A stretch of 5,793 nt of DNA from an uncultured Chthoniobacterales bacterium (GTDB lineage: Bacteria; Verrucomicrobiota; Verrucomicrobiia; Chthoniobacterales; CAKUMP01): positions 1 to 5,793 of the forward strand of contig CAKUMP010000157.1 in assembly GCA_934667795.1 (NCBI GenBank). Direction: 5' to 3'. Made by a program: the position numbers and the translations under genes. Under the pieces are notes generated by a model, which saw only the letters and a list, made by a program, of their open reading frames with translations, did not search any database and was not told where the DNA came from. Of the stretch, positions 1 through 4,476 are shown piece after piece (the stretch's first letter is position 1; every line of letters starts with the position of its first letter).

Positions 1-76
1 CATAAAGACGCGCTTTGCGCACATCTTATGGAGCGTTATCAACAATGGTTTGGAGTACGTTTTGAGTTTTTACTTT
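1..76 (+). pseudogene. IS1634-type transposase fragment
   Basis: Frame 1 from the window edge reads HKDALCAHLMERYQQWFGVR followed by FEFLL and then a TAA at 76-78. From memory of the family, IS1634-type (DDE, IS4-related) transposases carry a stretch of this kind just before a conserved LLYDVTSTYFEG-like block that holds a catalytic aspartate. The match continues through FLL and the first bases of the next Tyr codon, then stops where IS91-type coding sequence begins. I read this as a remnant cut at about 76-77 by the incoming IS91-like segment. The fragment is only 25 residues, so the family name rests on recalled motif similarity and needs a search. Its 5' part lies outside the window. Confidence 0.5.
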
Positions 77-1021
77 AACCATCGGGCCTGCCCGCAATGC
101 GGCGGACAGGCTACGGCGCGTTGGGTGGAACGCGAACTGGACAAACGCATCGGGACTCCCACTTTCATGGTCACTTTCACCGTGCCTCAGGAACTGCGGA
201 TGCTCTTTTTTACAAAAGCGGCCCGGCAAGTATACGACTTGTTTTTTGCCGCCGCCTCGGAGGCGCTTTCCTCCACCCTTGCCAACCCGCGCTGGCTCGG
301 CGCGGTGCGTAGCGGATTAACCATGATCCTTCACACATGGAACCAGCGGCTGCTTTTCCATCCGCATATTCACAGCCTCGTGCCGGGCGCGGGCCTTGAT
401 GCTGCAGGAAACGTTGTCCGCGTCAAAAACGCGCAATTCCTTGTGCCGCAGCCGGTGCTACGCAAAGCCTTCCGAGAAATCTTCGTGCGCAAACTCCAGG
501 CCCTCCGCAAACTTCTGCCCGATCAACCGCTGCCCGCCATCGACCCCGGCGTTTGGAAAAAAGAGTGGGGCGTGCATTTGCAACCTTTCGGCGATGGCAA
601 ACGAGCGATCCAATATCTCGGTGCTTACGTTTGTCGCACGGCCATCGCCGACGCCCGCATTCTTTCCATCACCGAAACCGAGGTCGTTTTTTCGTGGAAA
701 GACCGGGCGCGCGGCAACGCCTCGCGGGTGGAAAAAATCTCCGGCATCGAATTTGTGGCCCGTTATCTGCGCCATGTGCTACCATTATCTCTGCGAGCCA
801 TTCGCCGCTATGGATTTTGTCATCCCGCGGCCAAAGTCTTGCGCGAACGCATCGCCTTTCATACCGGACGCCCGCTCCTCCTCAGCTCGGAAGCATCGCC
901 CCAACAACCCTCCACACCGCGCTGTCCTTGCTGCGGCACCAGCATGCTTTCGCTTACGCGCCTTTTGGCTTCCTGGAAACTCGGACGCGCTCCACCGCCC
1001 TTTCCCGATCTTCGCAAATGA
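77..1021 (+). pseudogene. IS91-family transposase, 5'-truncated
   Basis: This is a rolling-circle (HUH, Y2) transposase of the IS91 type, which nicks and rejoins single-stranded DNA at the element's ends. Recognisable blocks in order, numbered from a TTG at 50, are NHRACPQCGG (residues 10-19, the last part of the N-terminal zinc-binding domain), TPTFMVTFTVPQELR (36-50), the metal-binding HUH motif HPHIH (104-108), the two-tyrosine motif YLGAY (Tyr189 and Tyr193), YLRHVLPLSLRAIRRYGF (239-256) and a C-terminal CPCCG knuckle (292-296). The frame stays open to the left edge, but codons before about 77 do not look like the family: the usual upstream cysteines are missing and another frame there resembles an IS1634 transposase. 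The TTG start at 50 is therefore probably fortuitous and the protein lacks its N-terminal zinc-finger part. The catalytic core looks intact, but function is doubtful without the DNA-binding N-terminus. Confidence 0.88.
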
Positions 1022-1293
1022 ACCTCCTCTTTTTATCATTGGCAGAGAAACCCTGTTTCCAAACCAACGGAAACGGGCGCATTCCCTCGTGCGCTCTTCT
1101 CGCTGAAAAAACCTCAACGACACCAAAGGGTGCCGTTCTTCCGCAAAAAACCGCGACTTTCATGTCAAAAAAAAGCCCACAGCGAGCGCATCAGAGGTCC
1201 AATGTTTTGCGGCAACCGCTTCTGCGCCGTCCTTTCCGCGCAACTCCCCAACCATAAAAAGCATAAGCCAACCCGCTCTTATTCAACGGGCTT
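1022..1293 (+). mobile_element. non-coding 3' tail of the IS91-like element
   Basis: No convincing gene lies here: the short open frames on both strands are rich in Arg, Pro and Ser and lack family motifs. IS91-family elements carry a few hundred bases after the transposase stop, ending in a hairpin (ori-IS) next to a GAAC/GTTC or CAAG/CTTG type target. At 1265-1293 there is a weak hairpin of that kind: AAG and CCCG (1272-1275) pair with CGGG (1287-1290) and CTT (1291-1293), with a four-base bulge. GTTC follows at 1294-1297. I infer the element's right end at about 1293. A right end at about 1352, beyond the larger palindrome, is the alternative. Confidence 0.4.
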
Positions 1294-1356
1294 GTTCAAC
1301 CAGGGGTGCAGTCGGAGGTTCGTTCCTCACCTCCGCTACACCCTTTATTGTTCAAG
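1294..1356 (-). other. attC: attC-like recombination site of cassette 2
   Basis: On the minus strand the site runs from CTTGAAC (1356-1350), as R'', to GTTGAAC (1300-1294), as R', which fits the attC core GTTRRRY. Between them is a strong imperfect palindrome. GGGTG (1304-1308) pairs with CACCC (1339-1343) and CGGAGGT (1313-1319) pairs with ACCTCCG (1329-1335), leaving one unpaired base, one mismatch and a nine-base loop. Extrahelical bases in a folded strand are typical of attC. The TGA stop of the cassette 2 gene (1352-1354) sits inside R'', just as the stop of cassette 1 sits at the start of its attC. The alternative is the terminal ori-IS hairpin of the IS91-like element. Confidence 0.5.
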
Positions 1357-1900
1357 AAACCCATGATCGCACCATGCCGTCTTTGTCTGCTTTCTGCCAT
1401 GAATCCCCTCGCTTCTTCAAATCATGATATCGGCCTGCTGCATTAAGCGGCCCCTTGATGATACCAGTTTTTACTTCTACATGGTCTTTCGATAAAAAGA
1501 CAATCTCGAGAATTGGATATTTCGTGTCGATTTGAGAGATAACCTCTTGAATCATCTTAATATCCTCCTTCATTTTTTCTATCCCTCCGAAAGCAACTGC
1601 GCCGTAAATGGGATGCTCATAAGGCCAACGGCTTCCATCTGGAAGAATTCGCTTTCTTCCACTAATTTTTCCGGCCTCGTCATAAAGGGGATATTCGATG
1701 AATTCAAGGCGTCCCTCTGAATCAAATATCTCCGTTTTGATAATCTTGCCATCTTTGAACTCTGATTCTCCACGAGCCTTAACAGTTCCGTCAGGTTTGT
1801 AAGTCGTCCATCCGGGTTTCTGTGTAAAAGCGTTAGGCACTACGGAAAGAGCACAGAAAATTAGAAATAAATGCCGAATGGAGATCATATTTTTACCGAA
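1300..1900 (-). mobile_element. gene cassette 2 of the integron array
   Basis: The boundaries are inferred from the crossover point after the G of each R' core: the G of GTTCGGT in the upstream attC is at 1901 and the G of GTTGAAC in the downstream site is at 1300. The unit is about 601 bases, holds one gene reading in the array direction with almost no leader, and ends in its own palindromic site. That is the canonical cassette plan. It is as secure as the attC call at 1294-1356. Confidence 0.55.
1352..1888 (-). CDS. small exported protein of unknown function (cassette 2 gene)
   Basis: This gene encodes 178 residues. The ATG at 1886-1888 was chosen because it is followed at once by a signal-peptide-like N-terminus: MISIRH, a hydrophobic stretch LFLIFCALSVV, then NAFT before QKPG, with likely cleavage near residue 22-23. 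The TTG six codons upstream lies inside the preceding attC. Residues 27-85 hold YKPDGTVKARGESEFKDGK, TEIFDSEGR and LYDEAGKISGRKRILPDG, short turns that resemble MORN-variant (YwqK-like) repeats. The C-terminal part (about 125-178) contains VEVKTGIIKGPLNAAGRYHDL and KRGDSWQKADKDG and ends in SWVS. I associate that ending with small secreted proteins of unknown function, so the C-terminus looks complete even though it abuts the attC-like palindrome. It would be read from the attI-side promoter after the DUF2971 gene. No enzymatic motif is visible. Confidence 0.72.
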   Translation of the reverse strand: MISIRHLFLIFCALSVVPNAFTQKPGWTTYKPDGTVKARGESEFKDGKIIKTEIFDSEGRLEFIEYPLYDEAGKISGRKRILPDGSRWPYEHPIYGAVAFGGIEKMKEDIKMIQEVISQIDTKYPILEIVFLSKDHVEVKTGIIKGPLNAAGRYHDLKKRGDSWQKADKDGMVRSWVS

Positions 1901-1961
1901 CGTCAAGGATCAGGCACCGGGCTTCGCCCGGTTGCCTGCATCCGCTTGTTCTGCGTTATGG
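1895..1961 (-). other. attC: attC site of cassette 1
   Basis: Read on the minus strand, this is an imperfect palindrome of about 67 bases. It starts at CCATAACGCAGAAC, which contains the TAA stop of the cassette 1 gene, and ends with the core GTTCGGT (1901-1895). The outer arms are CAAGCGGATGCAGGCA (1948-1933) against TGCCTGATCCTTG (1916-1904); they pair except for three extra bases on one side. The centre is a perfect hairpin, ACCGGGC (1916-1922) and GCCCGGT (1926-1932) around a three-base loop. Paired arms with a few extrahelical bases and a GTT core directly after a stop codon are the hallmarks of attC. R'' could be CCATAAC or, more convincingly, GCAGAAC (1953-1947), which shares the GAAC end of the R' complement ACCGAAC. 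The core has C where the consensus GTTRRRY has the first R. Confidence 0.85.
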
Positions 1962-2819
1962 TTCGTAGGTCTCAAAGTCGGAAACATCGAGTCCAAACCT
2001 ACCGGTTGAAACCTCTGCCTTCGCTAGGATTACAGAATGGCCGTGAGAACCAAGCCAATGCTTCACGAGATCAACTTCGGCAGAACCTGTGCGTGCGCCG
2101 AAAACGATCCGCTTCAGCATCGGAGCTGGATACTCTGCACTTGAGGCCGGGACACCCGTCCGAAACACTCTGAACTCCTCCTCGTGCCTCCAGTCATCAA
2201 ACTTGGTAAACATCAGGCTCTTTACGAGTTGGTGTTTACCGTAGAGGCGATGGTAATTCAGCTCGGGGAGGTCAGAAAGATACTCGACATCATTAATCAC
2301 GATCTTCCTCTCATAGAGATTTTCGCGGTCGGAAAGGCTCCCGCAGGGAATCCCACATGGAATCTCAATATCAGAAAACTCTAGTTCGACCGCGATTCCG
2401 TGGTGGTCATCGGCGTAGTAAGCAAACATCGGAATCGAGTCTGGTCGCTTCGCAAGGCACAAGACGCTTGATTCCTCGTAAATTGTTCTCCGGGTGCCGA
2501 GCCCAATATCGCCTAACTCTGGATGCGTGTTCCAAAGTCTCTGATCCTTCACCACAGTGAGCTGATCACGCCACCCGGGGTATTGGGCGATCAACGCATC
2601 AATGTATCCGATCCAATCAAGATCGGTCGAATCGTTCGCGTGAAGTCTAAGGTTACAGTCGAAAGGATCATTGAATGAGGTCGGTGTTGCGTAGAATAGC
2701 CGGCGTGACTTGATCAAGGACTGGGTGAATCCATGCGGAACACCACCTGATCGATCGGAGTATAGGGGGCGATACTTGTAGTAGCTACGTTTGGGGTGGC
2801 TCATGTTTCATTCGCAGAA
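1901..2819 (-). mobile_element. gene cassette 1 of the integron array
   Basis: This is the first cassette after attI. It is bounded upstream by the GTTCTGC core (2820-2814) and downstream by the attC core GTTCGGT, giving about 919 bases. It contains a single gene that starts 15 bases into the cassette. The cassette start GTTCTGCG is the exact complement of CGCAGAAC (1954-1947) in its own attC. On circularisation the R' and R'' boxes of the rebuilt attC would therefore pair perfectly over eight bases, which independently supports both boundaries. Confidence 0.75.
1956..2804 (-). CDS. DUF2971-type protein (cassette 1 gene)
   Basis: This gene encodes 282 residues, close to the usual length of DUF2971 proteins, whose biochemical role I do not know. 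Motifs recalled for that family appear in order: YYKYRPL (8-14), RRLFYATPTSFNDPFDC (34-50), SSVLCLAKRPDSIPMFAYYADDHHGIAVEL (around 112-141, the block centred on an M-x-x-Y-Y-A-D core), and KFDDWRHEEEFRVF (201-214). It has no signal peptide or membrane segment, so it is presumably cytoplasmic. The ATG at 2802-2804 lies 15 bases inside the cassette and no clear Shine-Dalgarno is visible. That fits near-leaderless transcription from the promoter at 2827-2856, whose start point would fall at about 2820. The TAA stop is embedded in the attC. DUF2971 proteins occur in mobile regions and some have been discussed near defence genes, but no function is claimed here. Confidence 0.85.
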   Translation of the reverse strand: MSHPKRSYYKYRPLYSDRSGGVPHGFTQSLIKSRRLFYATPTSFNDPFDCNLRLHANDSTDLDWIGYIDALIAQYPGWRDQLTVVKDQRLWNTHPELGDIGLGTRRTIYEESSVLCLAKRPDSIPMFAYYADDHHGIAVELEFSDIEIPCGIPCGSLSDRENLYERKIVINDVEYLSDLPELNYHRLYGKHQLVKSLMFTKFDDWRHEEEFRVFRTGVPASSAEYPAPMLKRIVFGARTGSAEVDLVKHWLGSHGHSVILAKAEVSTGRFGLDVSDFETYEP

Positions 2820-2936
2820 CAATTAAATCATAAACAAAACCGTCATTTTTTATCAAGGTCTTTATATCCAGTAAGAATGTTTATTAATCTCACTTTTTCA
2901 AAGTAATCCATGTTTATTCTCCTGTAAACTAATTCC
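2805..2936 (-). promoter_or_regulatory. attI: attI region between the cassette array and intI
   Basis: This AT-rich 132-base gap separates the divergent intI gene from the first cassette, which is where an integron keeps its primary recombination site. The candidate crossover core is GTTCTGC on the minus strand (2820-2814). It departs from GTTRRRY in the same way as the core of the first attC (GTTCGGT), with C after GTT. A nine-base direct repeat, ATGTTTATT, occurs at 2877-2885 and 2910-2918, spaced 33 bases. In attI1, direct repeats DR1 and DR2 are accessory integrase binding sites, so these are candidates for the same role. No convincing ribosome binding site or LexA-type box is visible in front of intI. 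Confidence 0.7.
2827..2856 (-). promoter_or_regulatory. cassette promoter candidate (Pc)
   Basis: On the minus strand TTGATA (2856-2851) and TATGAT (2832-2827) are separated by exactly 18 bases. Each matches the sigma-70 consensus at five of six positions. The promoter points from the intI side into the cassette array, and its expected start point near 2820 coincides with the putative attI core. It would drive cassette 1 with a very short leader and read on into cassette 2. Known integrons place Pc in intI or attI with this polarity. Confidence 0.65.
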
Positions 2937-3789
2937 ATGAAGCTTGAAGAGCAATTAAGACATGTCATGAGGTTGCGGCATTACTCTCTCAAAACGGAAG
3001 AAAGTTATGTGGGTTGGTATCGGCGGTTTATTTTCTGGCATGGGAAGAAGCATCCGACGGAAATGGGAAGTGCTGAAGTAGAGGCGTTTCTGACGTATCT
3101 TGCGGTAGATCGGCAGGTCGCGGCGAGCACGCAAAATCAAGCGTTAAGCGCCTTACTTTTTCTTTATAAGGAGGTATTGGACATCGAACTGGAAGGGGTT
3201 AATGCGAAACGGGCTAAAACAAAACGCAACCTGCCCGTGGTATTGACAAAGGAGGAAACATCCCGCCTTCTGCATGCGGTTCACGGTGAAACGGGACTCT
3301 TGTCTCGATTACTCTACGGTTGTGGGTTGCGCGTGAATGAAGGGTTGCGATTGCGCGTCAAAGATGTGGATTTAGAAGGTGGAAAGGTAGAAATACGGGA
3401 CGGCAAGGAGGGGGAAAGATCGAGTCTTGACCTTGCCAAAAGCATTGATGCAGCCATTACGGGAACATCGGGCGAGAGTTCGCTTGTTGTACGAGGCGGA
3501 TCGAAAAGCGGGAGCACCTGGAGTATTTTTGCCAAATGCCTTGACAGAAAAAATGCCAGCAGCGGCGGTAAGTTGGGAATGGTTCTGGCTTTTTCCGTCA
3601 GGAAATTTCTCGAAAGACCCGCGTAGCGGTGTGGAACGACGGCATCACGCGCATGAGATTAATGTGACAAGGGCATTGACGAGAGCCACAAAGCTGGCAG
3701 GGCTGGAAAAACGAGTGACAGCACATGTGCTGAGACATTCCTTTGCCACCCATCTTCTGCTCACTGGGAGTTTGTGCAAGCCACAGTAG
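2937..3789 (+). pseudogene. intI: integron integrase, frameshifted and C-terminally truncated
   Basis: This is a tyrosine recombinase of the integron type, which would recombine attI with attC. The N-terminal part (2937 to about 3409) reads LRHYSLKTEESYVGWYRRFI, a core-binding domain, then ASTQNQALSALLFLYKEV, LPVVLTKEE and LLYGCGLRVNEGLRLRVKDVD, with the first catalytic Arg at residue 132. After RDGK the frame is lost: GAG GGG GAA AGA should read GAG GGG AAA GAT CGA, so the run of five G at 3410-3414 carries one extra base. The second half, in the +1 frame from about 3415, continues with DRVLTLPKAL, PLREHRARVRLLYEAD, then ALTEKMPAAAVSWEWFWLFPS and FSKDPRSGVERRHHAHE. That last insertion is specific to integron integrases. 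It then gives HVLRHSFATHLL, with the catalytic His and Arg of H-x-x-R. The family's GH...YTH tail with the nucleophilic Tyr is missing: after HLLLTG the frame ends at a TAG (3787-3789) inside a palindrome. Two independent lesions make this gene inactive. Its orientation, divergent from the cassettes, is the standard integron layout. Confidence 0.93.
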
Positions 3790-3845
3790 AAGCGGCATCT
3801 TGCCGCTTTTCTAAGAAGAGGAAAGCGGCAAGATGCCGCTTCTAC
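3786..3845. repeat. 24-base perfect inverted repeat, paired REP-like hairpins
   Basis: The left arm 3786-3809 and right arm 3822-3845 are exact reverse complements over 24 bases, around a 12-base spacer (3810-3821). Each arm is itself a hairpin: AAGCGGCA and TGCCGCTT form an eight-base stem around TCT or AGA. Two inverted copies of a small palindrome resemble a BIME or REP pair, or a MITE-like unit. The outer ends read GTAG and CTAC, so each strand brings in a TAG: one ends the broken intI frame (3787-3789), the other ends the convergent minus-strand frame (3842-3844). It lacks a flanking T run, so factor-independent termination is possible but not clearly indicated. Confidence 0.9.
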
Positions 3846-4096
3846 ACTCCCACATTGGCCGCATTTGTGCCACTGACAAAGGTCAGTGTCAGCGTGGCGG
3901 ATTCGATCAAATCCGCAACTTCATGCAGGGAGGAGAGATCAAATCGCAAAAGGGCTCTGGACTCGACCGGGCTTCCCGATGCGATGGTTTTGCCGAGATA
4001 AAGGCTGTTGGAAGCTCCGTAGTTTCTGGCAGCGTTTGCGCCACTTAACAAAATGCCGTCTTCCGTTCCGGTATAACTGCCGATATCGATTTCCAG
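3842..4096 (-). pseudogene. DNRLRE-domain-like fragment
   Basis: The minus strand reads IDIGSYTGTEDGILLSGANA, then ARNYGASNSLYLGK, SRALLRFDLSSL and LIESATLTLTFVSGTNAANVGV. This pattern (D at the start, N-Y-G-x-S-x-S-L-Y-L-G, then R-A-L-L-R-F-D-L-S-S-L and an SATLTL strand) is what I associate with DNRLRE domains, beta-sandwich modules of secreted or cell-surface proteins. The fragment has no start or signal peptide of its own, because its upstream end passes straight into an IS630-type sequence at about 4096/4097. Its other end stops at a TAG contributed by the palindrome at 3786-3845, so the domain is cut at both ends. The host protein cannot be identified from this piece. Confidence 0.6.
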
Positions 4097-4387
4097 CTCA
4101 TCAAGCATGGTTTTGATGAAACGCGCCCAATCTTGACGGGTGCGGCGCTGCGTCACTTCGATGTGTCTGCGACCAGCCAGAGGCTCGACCTCCACAAAAA
4201 GTGTGGCGACTCCGTGGCGCACATATTCATGGTCGTTAATCTGCCCGTGACCCGGGGCAGGCAGTATTGGCGCATGACCTTCACCGACCAACTGCTTGCT
4301 AGACTAGTCCAGGCAGACAACCGGAAAGAGGGGATCAGCAGGAAGGCGATAGACGGCCAAGACGTCCTCCATGGCGGCGACAAAAGT
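4097..4387 (-). pseudogene. IS630-type transposase fragment
   Basis: The minus strand reads TFVAAMEDVLAVYRLPADP, then LFPVVCLD, a TAG at 4304-4306, SSKQLVGEGHAPILPAPG, HEYVRHGVATLFVEVEPLAG, RRHIEVTQRRTRQDWARFIKTMLDE. It aligns block by block with the middle of IS630-family DDE transposases as I recall them (VCLDETSKQLVGE, then a YRRNGTANLF-like strand, then RRTKLDWA). The Asp of CLD is the first catalytic acidic residue, and the following Glu codon GAG has become TAG. The N-terminal helix-turn-helix region and the later VLVMDN and AEIE blocks with the other two acidic residues are absent. A stop lies directly upstream of TFVAAM, marking the left boundary of homology at about 4387. It joins the DNRLRE-like fragment in frame, creating an artificial open frame of 149 codons (3842-4291). 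Confidence 0.85.
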
Positions 4388-4476
4388 TTAGGATATAAAA
4401 ACCTTCATCACCCTGACCATTCTTTTACCCCGAAATATGCAATGGGTCGAGTTGATCCGAGATCAAAATCCAGCTC
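4388..4476. other. intergenic stretch downstream of glmS
   Basis: These 89 bases lie between the IS630-type fragment and the glmS stop codon. I see no gene and no convincing hairpin with a T run to terminate glmS. In other bacteria the attTn7 insertion point falls about 25 bases past the glmS stop, which would be near 4452 here. No Tn7-type end or Tns gene is visible in the window. Confidence 0.5.

Noticed and set aside
553..1257. Overlapping long plus-strand frames of over 230 codons inside the IS91-type gene
   Set aside because: They are Arg/Pro/Ser-rich shadows of the transposase in GC-rich DNA; only the frame with the HUH and two-tyrosine motifs is coding.
1888..1906. TTG at 1904-1906 as the start of the cassette 2 gene
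   Set aside because: It lies inside the attC and would add six residues before a clean signal peptide that begins at the ATG at 1886-1888.
1871..2173. Plus-strand frame of about 100 codons across the first attC
   Set aside because: It is antisense to the DUF2971 gene and the attC palindrome, shows no family motif and is best explained as a shadow frame.
2918..2940. CTGT in front of intI as half of a LexA (SOS) box
   Set aside because: The partner ACAG at the right spacing is absent and the operator of this lineage is unknown.
3786..3845. Palindrome as a CRISPR repeat or a standard intrinsic terminator
   Set aside because: There are only two inverted copies, not a direct-repeat array, and no T run follows either arm.
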